Source of the DNA: Bacillota bacterium
GTDB lineage: Bacteria; Bacillota; Clostridia; Oscillospirales; Acutalibacteraceae
DNA length: 9,134 nucleotides
Assembly (NCBI GenBank): GCA_023412845.1
Contig: JAEZRH010000163.1
Span: 1 to 9,134, forward strand
Reading direction: 5' to 3'
A program made the translations under genes and the position numbers. Shown here piece after piece: positions 1 to 6,379 of the stretch. The notes beneath the pieces were generated by a model. It was not told where the DNA came from. It ran no database searches and was given only the letters and a program-made list of their open reading frames with translations. The number at the start of each line of letters is the position of its first letter. Positions within the stretch are counted from its first letter, which is position 1.

Positions 1-1
1 T

Positions 2-32
2 CACTTCGGGCCAAGTTCGAGGTGTTGACAAA
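2..32 (+). repeat. Left terminal inverted repeat of the insertion sequence (31 bp)
   Basis: Positions 2-32 are the exact reverse complement of 1537-1567, with no mismatches over 31 bp. Identity is lost at the next outer base (t at 1 versus t at 1568, which are not complementary), which sets the element boundary. This is the end near the transposase C-terminus. Confidence 0.95.
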
Positions 33-97
33 CCCCGTCATCTGGGATGAAAACACAAAAAGGTAATGGGACAGGCAAAAAAATAGCGCCTTGGAGG

Positions 98-1144
98 TTA
101 TCCTAAGCACTTAATCATTCGTTTGAGATTTAAGGCGGTCGCCGACAAGAGGCAGTGGTCTTCCGCCGCCTCTATTCCTCGTCTGAACAGGCGTCTTAAG
201 TTGTGCATCCATTTCTGGGCCGCAAAGCTGCCCTCGCACCAAATCTGCCGCAGGCCGAGAATACGCTTGTGGGTGGAAGTGCCGTCCGTTTCCCGCTGCC
301 TTTTTACGGCTTCCTCAAAGATGTTCTTCCGGATAGTACGGCTCCGGTGGCTGTCGCTCACACACCTGCTCAGCATCGGGCAGGCCCGGCAGTCCTTCCT
401 GTCGGCTCGGTATATCCGGCAAATATTGTAGTGCTCCCGCTCAAGACTGCGCAGTGTTAATGCCTTTCCTGCCGGACAAAGGAAGCAGTCCTTTTCCGCA
501 TCATACCGAAAATCCTCGCGTTTGAGCTCCACCTTGTAGGTCGCCCCGCCCGTTTCCCCGGGCGTGTGCAGCCGGATGCCCATATCCTCCATCGCCCGGT
601 AAATCATGCTGGTGCCGTAGGCGCTGTCTGCGCCGACTTCCTGAATTTCCAATCCCATGTGTTCCCGCATGTATTCGATGCGCCTCAGGTATGGCTCCGA
701 ATCGTTCGCGTTTCCCGGCGTCACCGCCACGTCCACCACGATTCCATGAGCGGCGTCTACGCTTTGATGATCCAGGTAGTGCATCCCCTCCGGTTTCCCA
801 GGCCGCCGCAGCATCCCGGCATCAGGATCGGTGGTGCTGACCGTCTTTTCCACTTTTGTGCTTTCCTTTTTCTCACGTCTGGCGCGCTGTGGTTTGACGG
901 CGCCGGATGACTCCAACCTCGCACGTTCCTGTGCTTCATACCGGTCCAGCCGTTCCATGTAATCGGTTGTCTCGCGCTCCGCCAGCACTTTTGTATTCGC
1001 CTTAAAGGAAGCGTTCGCTTTTACATGCGTGGAATCTGTTAGAATGATCCTTCCATCCACCAGTCCCTTTTCCATGCATAGATGCAGAATATGCTCGAAC
1101 AGGTGACGGAACACATTTTTTCCATGAAACCGCCTGCGCCGATT
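98..1144 (-). pseudogene. IS1182-type transposase, C-terminal catalytic part after the amber codon
   Basis: This continues the frame of the N-terminal part. The longest piece with its own possible start is a GTG at 1114 (338 residues), but no good ribosome binding site precedes it, so it is probably not made separately. It carries the RNase H-like DDE core (DDE_Tnp_1_6 type): first Asp in LTDSTHVKANAS (residue 27 of the 338, about 150 of the full protein), second Asp in VGADSAYGT (163; about 286) and Glu in IWCEGSF (294; about 417). A Cys-rich block between them (CFLCPAGK, then CRACPMLSRC) is typical of the group and may bind metal. The frame ends at TAA (100-98). All three catalytic residues are present, so the amber codon upstream is the only visible defect. 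Confidence 0.85.
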
Positions 1145-1483
1145 CTAAGAGATCGTGGAGTGATCGGGCACCCGGTCATCTAAATCTAATCCCAGAAACC
1201 ACCGGTAGGCCATATTCACCTGAATCTCCTGCTCGATGCGCCGTTCCGATTCGATCCCGTACAGATATCCCACCAGCAGATATTTTACCAGCACTACCGG
1301 ATCGATTCCGGGCCTGCCGTTATCCGGGCAGTACAAATCCCGCACCTCGTCGTAGATGAAGCTGAAATCCACGGCATTTTCCAGCTTGCGCAAAAAGTGT
1401 TCCTGCGGCACCAGATCCTCAAGGGTGACACAGTGCATTTTTATCTGTATCTCGTCTCGTTTCGTCAGCATCCCTAAACACAT
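1145..1483 (-). pseudogene. IS1182-type transposase, N-terminal part ending at an in-frame amber codon
   Basis: A 112-residue open frame that starts with ATG at 1483 and holds the N-terminal region typical of IS1182/IS5-type transposases (DUF772/InsH-like). Visible motifs are DLVPQEHFLRKLE, the GRPGIDPVVLVKYLLVGYLYG block, ERRIEQEIQVNMAYRWFLGL and VPDHSTIS. Translation stops at TAG (1147-1145). The same frame continues at once with NRRRRFHGKNVFRHLFEH, which family members have directly after STIS-Gln. A single CAG-to-TAG change therefore explains the break; there is no frameshift. From 1483 to the natural TAA at 98 the frame is 461 codons counting the amber, a normal length for the family. 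A second possible start is ATG at codon 5, preceded by TTTAGGG. The piece alone lacks all catalytic residues, so it should not transpose unless the amber is read through. Confidence 0.85.
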
Positions 1484-1536
1484 CCCACTGCTTTTCCTTG
1501 CCTACATTATACTATTTTTGCCTCTCCTTTTGGTAC

Positions 1537-1567
1537 TTTGTCAACACCTCGAACTTGGCCCGAAGTG
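1537..1567 (-). repeat. Right terminal inverted repeat of the insertion sequence (31 bp)
   Basis: Exact reverse complement of positions 2-32. This is the end near the transposase start. Read inward on the minus strand it contains TTGACA, but the nearest TATAAT (1511-1506) is 27 bp away, too far for a normal sigma-A promoter. The transposase promoter is therefore probably weak or uses only the -10 box. Confidence 0.95.
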
Positions 1568-1582
1568 TGGAGCAAGATTAGA

Positions 1583-1613
1583 GGACAGCACCATAGCCGG
1601 TGCTGTCCTTTGG
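1583..1613 (+). terminator. Terminator-like hairpin just right of the insertion sequence
   Basis: Positions 1583-1592 (GGACAGCACC) pair perfectly with 1599-1608 (GGTGCTGTCC) around a 6-nt loop. On the plus strand TTTGGTGTTT follows, a weak U-tract. It could end a transcript of the integrative element that the insertion sequence now separates from this point, or form a structured leader for the small gene at 1667. The U-tract is poor, so the terminator role is only moderately supported. Confidence 0.5.
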
Positions 1614-1666
1614 TGTTTCCCCACGAGATATGGCTGAAATCAATGGTGATCTAGGGAGGATTGCTT

Positions 1667-1882
1667 ATGCAGATAACGGAATTGGAAAGACGAACAAATG
1701 GTTCCGGTGAAACAATTGTGAAATTCAAGGCTGGAAAGCGGTCGATTCAAATTGTCGGTACATTTGAGAATAAAGCGACGCTGGACGATCTGCTTTATTC
1801 CATCGCTTGCCGAAGGATTGCGGAACGGCTGGTGCAAAAGCGCGACAACATTGTGCTTTCCGGTGGATATGGTAAACTATAG
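1667..1882 (+). CDS. Small protein (71 aa) of unknown function next to the serine recombinase
   Basis: I do not recognise this protein with confidence. The start is ATG at 1667, because AGGGAGGA (1653-1660) lies 6 nt upstream; a TTG at 1661 in the same frame is too close to that site. The product is 71 residues, with no Cys, no membrane segment and no signal peptide. It reads as a mixed beta/alpha fold: a charged N-terminus (ELERRTNGSGE), a Gly-Lys-rich beta-like middle (KFKAGKRSIQIVGTFENK) and a helix (LDDLLYSIACRRIAERLVQ). The recombinase starts 66 bp downstream on the same strand with no terminator between, so the two probably share a transcript. Small proteins sit in this position in many clostridial elements with TnpX-type recombinases (for example TnpW-family proteins). 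The pattern Gly-Lys, hydrophobic strand, Phe, then helix is loosely like those, but this is only a suggestion. A role as recombination directionality factor is possible and unproven. Confidence 0.7.
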   Translation: MQITELERRTNGSGETIVKFKAGKRSIQIVGTFENKATLDDLLYSIACRRIAERLVQKRDNIVLSGGYGKL

Positions 1883-1893
1883 TTAAGCAAATG

Positions 1894-1915
1894 ATAAGCC
1901 GTCCACCATAAGCCG
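1894..1915 (+). repeat. 8-bp direct repeat, 14 bp apart, in the leader of the recombinase gene
   Basis: ATAAGCCG occurs at 1894-1901 and again at 1908-1915, in the 66 bp between the small gene and the recombinase. A protein could bind there, but a repeat this short may be chance. Confidence 0.25.
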
Positions 1916-1948
1916 CGCTTTTTGTGAAGCATCGAAAGGAGTTTCACA

Positions 1949-3589
1949 ATGACGAAAGCGCAAACCATCACCAAAGAGATTTATGTCGCCATCTATCTCA
2001 GACTGAGCAGGGACGACCAAAACGGCAACACCGAGAGCATGAGCATTTCCAATCAGCGCGACATGCTCATGTCCTACTGCAATGAAAGAGGGTGGAAAAT
2101 TTACGATATTTATGTAGACGACGGTTTCACGGGAACGAATTTCGAGCGTCCCGGTTTTCAGCGAATGATTGGGGATATTGAAGAAGGATATATCAGTGTC
2201 GTGCTCACGAAAGACCTTTCCCGATTGGGACGCAACTATGTGATGACCGGACAATATACTGATTTCTTCTTTCCTGAGCACGGCGTCCGGTATGTAGCAG
2301 TCAACGACAGTTACGACAGCGCCAAAGAGGATAACGATATTGCGCCCTTCAAAAATATCCTGAACGAGATGTACGCGAAGGATATATCCAAAAAAGTGCG
2401 TTCCGTCCGGCAGACGAGCGCAAAACAGGGCAAATTTATGGGGAGCAAACCGCCTTTCGGTTATGTAAAATCCCCGGAAGACAAGCATCTGCTTATCATT
2501 GATCCGCCTGCCGCTGAAATTGTAAAACGACTTTTCCGCGAGTTTGCGGGCGGCGACAGCGGGCGCAATATTGCTGCTAAACTCAACGCCGAGGGCGTGG
2601 ACACCCCCGCAAAATACTATTTCAAGCAAACGGGTAAGCGATCAACGCGGGGTGGCAACGGTCAGCAATGGGGTAGTTGTACGATCATGCAACTGCTGCG
2701 AAACCAAGTCTACATAGGCGATATGGTACAATGCAAACGCAAGGTTTCATCCTTCAAAACGAAAAAACGGCTTGTTACCAGTCCCGAAGATTGGGTGATC
2801 GTCGAGGATACACACGAGGCGATCATTGACCGTTTCACATGGGAGTGCGTTCAAAGGCGCATGAACAGCACGAAACGTGCTTCCTCCCATCATTCAATCC
2901 GGGTCAACAGCACAGATGAGGTCAATATCTTTTCGGGAATCATCCGATGCGCCGACTGCGGGGCGGCGATGGCCTTCAATCGGAAGGTTGGAAAAAGTGG
3001 AGCAGAGCGACGTTTTTACCGTTGCAGTCGATACGCCAACAGTGGGAGCAAGTCATGTTCCATGCACACCATTGACGCGGACACGCTGGAAAGTATCATC
3101 CTGTCGGATATCCAGTATTACGCACAGACGGCAATCACCGATGAAAAGAAGCTAATGGACAGGCTGATGTCCTTCTCCGGGCAGGAACGACGAAACGAAA
3201 AAGCCGCGCAGGAAAAAATCCTGCGCGACGCGACAAATCGTATTTCGTTTATTGAGGATGCCAGCAAGCGACTGTTCGAGGAAAAAATCACCGGAAATGT
3301 GCCGGATAGCCTGTTCAAAAAAATACTTGCTGATTATGAGCGTGAATTATCCGAATTGGAAGATAAGTCAGCGGACATAAGACAGCGTATCAAAGAAGAA
3401 GCAAGCGGCGAAAGTGGCGTAAAAAAGTGGATGGGACTGATTAAGGATTGCGTTTGCATTGGTAGGCTCGACAGAGCCACGGCGTTCCAACTCAGCGACC
3501 ATGTGGACGTGCATGAGCAGACGGACGAAAACGGCCATAAAAGCCAGAGCATTCAAGTCAACTACAATTTTGTGGGATGTTTAAGCTGA
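1949..3589 (+). CDS. Large serine recombinase (TnpX/CisA-type site-specific integrase)
   Basis: Catalyses conservative site-specific recombination (excision and integration of an element) through a phosphoserine link to DNA. The 546-residue protein starts at ATG 1949 with AAAGGAG 7 nt upstream. Domains in order: resolvase catalytic domain (about 10-160) with nucleophile Ser20 in YLRLSRDDQ and the conserved Arg-rich motif KDLSRLGRN; recombinase domain (about 165-310) beginning at KPPFGYVKS and containing GRNIAAKLNAEGVDTP; zinc ribbon (about 330-375) with CADCG and later Cys residues (YRCSRYANSGSKSC); a long charged coiled coil (about 390-490); and a C-terminal HVDVHEQ...VNYNFVG segment typical of clostridial element recombinases. 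Length and all core residues are intact, so it is probably active. It reads rightward and ends about 70 bp from a tRNA pair, suggesting that one element end lies between 3590 and 3655. Codon use looks more AT-rich than in the chromosomal genes to the right, in keeping with transfer. Confidence 0.95.
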   Translation: MTKAQTITKEIYVAIYLRLSRDDQNGNTESMSISNQRDMLMSYCNERGWKIYDIYVDDGFTGTNFERPGFQRMIGDIEEGYISVVLTKDLSRLGRNYVMTGQYTDFFFPEHGVRYVAVNDSYDSAKEDNDIAPFKNILNEMYAKDISKKVRSVRQTSAKQGKFMGSKPPFGYVKSPEDKHLLIIDPPAAEIVKRLFREFAGGDSGRNIAAKLNAEGVDTPAKYYFKQTGKRSTRGGNGQQWGSCTIMQLLRNQVYIGDMVQCKRKVSSFKTKKRLVTSPEDWVIVEDTHEAIIDRFTWECVQRRMNSTKRASSHHSIRVNSTDEVNIFSGIIRCADCGAAMAFNRKVGKSGAERRFYRCSRYANSGSKSCSMHTIDADTLESIILSDIQYYAQTAITDEKKLMDRLMSFSGQERRNEKAAQEKILRDATNRISFIEDASKRLFEEKITGNVPDSLFKKILADYERELSELEDKSADIRQRIKEEASGESGVKKWMGLIKDCVCIGRLDRATAFQLSDHVDVHEQTDENGHKSQSIQVNYNFVGCLS

Positions 3590-3610
3590 ACCCATCCCCA
3601 AATTCTCTAT

Positions 3611-3651
3611 AAAAAGTATTATGAGCCATACCCAAAGGCATGGCTCATAAT
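3611..3651 (-). terminator. Terminator of the tRNA-Ser operon
   Basis: A 12-bp stem (3618-3629 with 3640-3651, core ATGAGCCAT/ATGGCTCAT, 10-nt loop) lies 4 bp past the 3' end of tRNA-Ser(GCU). On the minus strand it is followed by ACTTTTTA, a clear U-tract. On the plus strand no T-run follows, so it would stop the recombinase transcript only weakly. Confidence 0.8.
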
Positions 3652-3655
3652 GGAT

Positions 3656-3745
3656 TGGCGGAGAAAGAGAGATTTGAACTCTCGCGCCGGTTACCCGACC
3701 TACTCCCTTAGCAGGGGAGCCCCTTCACCACTTGGGTATTTCTCC
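3656..3745 (-). tRNA. tRNA-Ser(GCU)
   Basis: A 90-nt class II tRNA with encoded CCA. Acceptor GGAGAAA (from 3745) pairs with TTTCTCC. The anticodon loop is CTGCTAA between CTCCC and GGGAG, giving anticodon GCU (3712-3710), which reads AGC/AGU. It has the long variable arm of serine tRNAs, and the T arm GAGAG-TTCAAAT-CTCTC. The discriminator is G, as expected for serine. It is second in a two-tRNA transcript and is followed by a terminator. Confidence 0.97.
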
Positions 3746-3786
3746 AGATTCGGTGAAAACATATAACAATATTATATTAATCGAAA

Positions 3787-3875
3787 TGGCGGAGAGGAAG
3801 AGATTCGAACTCTTGGTCCCTTGCGGGATCACTAGTTTTCAAGACTAGCTCCATAAACCACTCGGACACCTCTCC
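3787..3875 (-). tRNA. tRNA-Ser(UGA)
   Basis: An 89-nt class II tRNA with encoded CCA. Acceptor GGAGAGG (from 3875) pairs with CCTCTCC. The anticodon loop is CTTGAAA between CTAGT and ACTAG, giving anticodon UGA (3841-3839) for UCN codons. The long variable arm contains TCCCGCAAGGGA. The T loop is TTCGAAT and the discriminator is G. It is first in the transcript, 41 bp before tRNA-Ser(GCU), with no terminator between the two, so they are probably cut from one precursor. Confidence 0.97.
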
Positions 3876-3903
3876 AAACGTAAATACAGCAGGTGCGTAT
3901 TTA

Positions 3904-3933
3904 ATATTACCATATTGAAACGGCCTATGTCAA
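3904..3933 (-). promoter_or_regulatory. Promoter of the tRNA-Ser pair
   Basis: On the minus strand, TTGACA (3933-3928), an 18-bp spacer, then TAATAT (3909-3904) preceded by TGG (extended -10). The predicted start is near 3897, about 20 nt before the mature tRNA-Ser(UGA) end. Confidence 0.7.
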
Positions 3934-3998
3934 TGCCAAATGACAAAAAATATCCCGCGCGCCCGGAATTTGCGAGTTTTCGCAGGTGAAAGGATCCC

Positions 3999-4035
3999 AA
4001 AAACGATGCAAGAGGCAGCACATGCCGCCTCTCGC
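3999..4035 (-). terminator. Terminator of the alcohol dehydrogenase gene
   Basis: A 12-bp stem (4024-4035 with 4008-4019, two G-U pairs, 4-nt loop) begins 20 nt past the dehydrogenase stop codon. It is followed on the minus strand by ATCGTTTTTGGG. This is a standard Rho-independent terminator. Confidence 0.85.
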
Positions 4036-4054
4036 AAGCAGAAATGAAATATAT

Positions 4055-5185
4055 TTACAGCGCTTTACGGTAGATGCGTTTTAAATCTTCCAGGCCAAAA
4101 ACCACCGGATTATTTTTCAGCGTAGCGGCTGAAACCTTGAGGCAGTTTTCCGCCATCCAGTCGATGTCCTCTTCCTTCACGCCCTGTTCGCCGAGCGTTG
4201 TCAGCAGGTCAATTTTGGAAAGGAATCCGCGAATCTGCGCGGCACAGTCCTTTTCGTCTTTGCCGCCAAGCAAGCGGGAGATGACCGCGAATTTCTGCGG
4301 CGCGCCGGAAACCGATTCTTCAAAAACAACGGGCGTCAAAGCCGCGAGGCCCCGGCCGTGCACAATATTCCGCAGGCCGCTCGCCGGGTGCTCCATCCCG
4401 TGCGGAGCCACGCAGCCCGCCATATTGATAACCATGCCGCCGATCGTGCTTGCAAAGGTTACTTTTTCCCATGCCTCGTCGTCGGAGGGATCGCTGTAGA
4501 CACAGGGCAGGTTCTCCGAAATCAGGCGGATGGCCTCCACCGCCAGAATGTCTGTCAGAGGCTGAGAGATAGCGGAAAGGTATGCCTCCATATTATGGCA
4601 CAAAGCGTCAAAGCCAACGGAAGCAAGGATTCTTTTCGGCATCGTCTTCATCAGTTCCGGATCTATAATGGAGGCCTTCGCGATGATCGCGTTGCAGCGC
4701 AGTGATTTTTTATCTCCGTTTTCCGGATTCGACAGAACGGCAAACCCGTTCCCTTCGCTTCCGGTACCGCATGTCGTGGGGACCAAAACAAGCGGCAGCG
4801 CATCGTCGGAATACTTTTTGTTATAGATGTAGTCGGTCACGTCGCCGTCGTTCACCGCCATAAAGGCAATGCCCTTGGCGGCGTCCATAATGCTGCCGCC
4901 TCCAAGACCGACGATCAGGTCGCATTTTTCCTCTTTTGCGATGTCGGCTCCTGCGTAAACGGTCGTCGTCAGGGGGTTCTGTTCCACTTTGTCGAAGACG
5001 ACGGATTCTACGTCTGAATCTTTCAGCAGCGAGACGACCTTATCCAGCAGGCCGGATCTTTTGGTGCTGTTCCTTCCGGTCACAATCAGAGCCTTGTGCC
5101 CGAATTTCGACGCCCTTGCGCCAAGCTCGGAAATTTTTCCGCGTCCGAAAATCAGGTTAACAGGAAGATAGTATTGAAATTCCAC
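4055..5185 (-). CDS. Iron-containing (group III) alcohol dehydrogenase
   Basis: Cytoplasmic NAD(P)H-dependent dehydrogenase that interconverts an aldehyde and an alcohol, in fermenters usually to reoxidise NAD(P)H. The 376 residues match the family length. The cofactor-binding motif GLGGGSIMDAAKG is at 93-105 and VPTTCGTGSE at 135-144. The metal ligands are visible as Asp193 and His197 (GFDALCHNMEAY), His262 (APHGMEH) and His276 (IVHGRGLA). The 262-to-276 spacing is that of E. coli FucO, and the conserved His266 is also present. The start is GTG at 5185, with AAGGAG (5199-5194) 8 nt upstream. An ATG at 5190 is out of frame and its frame closes after 12 codons. Butanol, ethanol or 1,3-propanediol dehydrogenase are all possible; substrate and NADH/NADPH choice cannot be read from the sequence. 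It has its own promoter and terminator, with a strong hairpin in its leader. Confidence 0.93.
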   Translation of the reverse strand: MEFQYYLPVNLIFGRGKISELGARASKFGHKALIVTGRNSTKRSGLLDKVVSLLKDSDVESVVFDKVEQNPLTTTVYAGADIAKEEKCDLIVGLGGGSIMDAAKGIAFMAVNDGDVTDYIYNKKYSDDALPLVLVPTTCGTGSEGNGFAVLSNPENGDKKSLRCNAIIAKASIIDPELMKTMPKRILASVGFDALCHNMEAYLSAISQPLTDILAVEAIRLISENLPCVYSDPSDDEAWEKVTFASTIGGMVINMAGCVAPHGMEHPASGLRNIVHGRGLAALTPVVFEESVSGAPQKFAVISRLLGGKDEKDCAAQIRGFLSKIDLLTTLGEQGVKEEDIDWMAENCLKVSAATLKNNPVVFGLEDLKRIYRKAL

Positions 5186-5210
5186 GTCATTTTCTCCTTC
5201 CGGGATTCCG

Positions 5211-5254
5211 ATAAAACAACGACGCTCCAGTCGAAAGACCGGAACGCCGTTGTT
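5211..5254 (-). terminator. Terminator/attenuator hairpin in the leader of the alcohol dehydrogenase
   Basis: On the minus-strand RNA, 5254-5237 pairs with 5232-5215 over 18 uninterrupted bp around a UUUC loop. Three of the pairs are G-U (5247/5222, 5244/5225, 5240/5229). These become A-C mismatches on the plus strand, so the fold belongs to the minus-strand transcript. The lower stem and tail read CGUUGUUUUAUC, a U-rich end. It lies after proC and could end that transcript. It also lies downstream of the dehydrogenase promoter and about 10 nt before its ribosome binding site, so every dehydrogenase transcript must cross it. Confidence 0.75.
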
Positions 5255-5271
5255 CTGGTTAAGATGTAATT

Positions 5272-5301
5272 ATTATACTTCACGGCATGCGGCGCTGTCA
5301 A
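5272..5301 (-). promoter_or_regulatory. Consensus sigma-A promoter of the alcohol dehydrogenase
   Basis: TTGACA (5301-5296), an 18-bp spacer, then TATAAT (5277-5272) on the minus strand. It begins 13 bp past the proC stop codon. The predicted start is near 5265, giving a leader of about 80 nt that contains the hairpin at 5254-5215. Confidence 0.8.
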
Positions 5302-5314
5302 TCGCCTGCCGGAT

Positions 5315-6109
5315 TTACATGGATTTCGCCTTTTTCGTACAGGCCTTCATCGCTTCCAGAATGCTGCTGCGGAAGCCCTTTTCTTCCAGAACACGCACGG
5401 CTTCGATCGTCGTGCCGGCGGGAGAGCAGACCATGTCTTTCAGTTCCCCGGGATGTTTGCCGGTTTCCAGCACCATTTTGGCGCTGCCCATAACGGCCTG
5501 TGCGGCAAACGTGTAAGCCTGCGCACGGGGCATGCCGTCCGACACGGCCGCATCCGCCATCGCTTCGATCATCATGAATACGTACGCCGGGGAACTCCCG
5601 CTGACGGAGACGACGGCATCCATCAGATTTTCCGGGATGATCTCCGCTTTGCCGAAGCCGGAAAGCAGGCTCTGCGCCCGTTCCCTTTCCTCCCCCGTCA
5701 CGTATTTATTCGGACAGGCGGCCGTGATCCCTTCGCCCACCATCGCCGGGGTGTTCGGCATGGTTCTGACGATATGAGCCGGCTTGCCGAACGTACTCTC
5801 CAGCCATTCCAGCGTTTTGCCGGGCGCTATCGTGATGACAAGCCGGTCTTCGTCCACTTCGTCCGCAATTCCACGGATCACTTCTTCGTAATACTGGGGC
5901 TTGACTGCGAGAAAGATCGTCTCCGACTGCTTTGCAACTTCGGCGTTCTGCAGCGTGGTGCGAACTCCGAGAGTTTTGCCTGCCGTCTCCAGCGCCGCCG
6001 CGCTGACGTCGGAAGCGATGATGCTTTCCGCCGGGACAATGCCGTTGCGGATGATTCCGCCCATGATCGCCTTTGCCATATTGCCGCAGCCGATAAAACC
6101 AAGTTTCAT
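5315..6109 (-). CDS. proC: Pyrroline-5-carboxylate reductase (proline biosynthesis)
   Basis: Catalyses the last step of proline synthesis in the cytoplasm: 1-pyrroline-5-carboxylate plus NAD(P)H gives L-proline. The 264 residues are the usual length. The N-terminal Rossmann fold begins GFIGCGNMAKAI (4-15), with FLAVKPQ (66-72) at the end of a later strand and RTMPNTPAMVGEG (115-127) near the substrate. The C-terminal helical dimer domain holds VSGSSPAYVF (169-178) and the family signature around 220-242 (PGELKDMVCSPAGTTIEAV). The start is ATG at 6109, with AAGAAGG (6124-6118) 8 nt upstream. It has its own promoter. proA and proB are not in the window, so proline genes are not clustered here. 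The dehydrogenase downstream is probably transcribed separately. No residue expected for activity looks missing. Confidence 0.96.
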   Translation of the reverse strand: MKLGFIGCGNMAKAIMGGIIRNGIVPAESIIASDVSAAALETAGKTLGVRTTLQNAEVAKQSETIFLAVKPQYYEEVIRGIADEVDEDRLVITIAPGKTLEWLESTFGKPAHIVRTMPNTPAMVGEGITAACPNKYVTGEERERAQSLLSGFGKAEIIPENLMDAVVSVSGSSPAYVFMMIEAMADAAVSDGMPRAQAYTFAAQAVMGSAKMVLETGKHPGELKDMVCSPAGTTIEAVRVLEEKGFRSSILEAMKACTKKAKSM

Positions 6110-6194
6110 CCCGAAAACCTTCTTCTTTCAGAATTTTATGAAAAACGCCCGCCGGAAAGGGCAGTCGCTTTGAAAACAAGTTTCATTCGGCTTC

Positions 6195-6224
6195 ATTGTA
6201 ATCCCGCCGCCGGGGGACTGTCAA
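6195..6224 (-). promoter_or_regulatory. Promoter of proC
   Basis: TTGACA (6224-6219), an 18-bp GC-rich spacer, then TACAAT (6200-6195) on the minus strand. The predicted start is near 6188, about 80 nt before the proC ATG. Confidence 0.75.
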
Positions 6225-6298
6225 GAAGCGCCTTGCGGGAGAGGCGTGGCCGGGGTGTGTGAAGCCTGAAAGATCCGGCTTTTCCAGATAACCCTGAA

Positions 6299-6310
6299 AT
6301 TTGTACAAAT
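6299..6310. repeat. Perfect 12-bp palindrome ATTTGTACAAAT
   Basis: ATTTGTACAAAT reads the same on both strands. It lies about 40 bp before the -35 box of the marR promoter and about 75 bp behind the proC -35 box, a plausible but unproven binding site for a dimeric regulator. Confidence 0.4.
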
Positions 6311-6350
6311 ACTAACCTGAAAAGTTAAAAACATTGTCCGGATACGATTC

Positions 6351-6379
6351 TTGACGGGAAGACTGCCGCAATGTATAAT
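6351..6379 (+). promoter_or_regulatory. Promoter of the marR-ABC exporter operon
   Basis: TTGACG (6351-6356), a 17-bp spacer, then TATAAT (6374-6379). The predicted start is near 6386, inside an inverted repeat that is the likely operator. Confidence 0.85.

Larger units (their letters stand above)
2..1567 (-). mobile_element. IS1182-like insertion sequence, transposase split by a stop codon
   Basis: A 1566-bp unit bounded by perfect 31-bp inverted repeats contains one long minus-strand transposase reading frame and nothing else. The protein (an N-terminal region of the DUF772/InsH kind, a D-D-E catalytic core and a Cys-rich insert) and the size fit the IS1182 group within the IS5/IS1182-type elements. 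Both ends are intact and the only visible lesion is one in-frame TAG in the transposase, so the copy looks recently inactivated. It may still be mobilised in trans if another copy supplies enzyme. A target duplication cannot be judged because only one base left of the element is in the window. The family call comes from remembered motifs, not from a search. Confidence 0.9.

Noticed and set aside
1506..1547. Transposase promoter formed by TTGACA in the right inverted repeat and TATAAT at 1511-1506
   Set aside because: The spacing is 27 bp, about 10 bp too long. No -10-like sequence lies 16-18 bp from TTGACA, and no good -35 lies 17 bp before TATAAT.
1..1571. Target-site duplication around the insertion sequence
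   Set aside because: Only one base of left flank is in the window, so no duplication can be seen or excluded.
1883..2629. Minus-strand open frame of 248 codons opposite the recombinase
   Set aside because: It is antisense to the recombinase catalytic domain, has no recognisable domain, and its end at 1883 abuts the small gene by chance.
3590..3655. A specific attachment-site core for the recombinase
   Set aside because: The other end of the element is not in the window, so no repeat pair can be compared, and naming a core would be guesswork.
5155..5190. Short leader peptide from ATG 5190 overlapping the dehydrogenase start
   Set aside because: The frame is only 12 codons, lies 3 nt from the ribosome binding site (too close), and has no run of one amino acid that would suggest attenuation.
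4055..6109. proC and alcohol dehydrogenase as one operon
   Set aside because: They are on the same strand 129 bp apart, but a consensus promoter and a strong hairpin with a U-rich tail lie between them. Separate transcription is more likely.
5453..6262. Plus-strand open frame of 269 codons opposite proC
   Set aside because: It lies almost fully antisense to a clear proC gene. Its His/Arg-rich sequence fits no family and comes from GC-rich codon use on the other strand.
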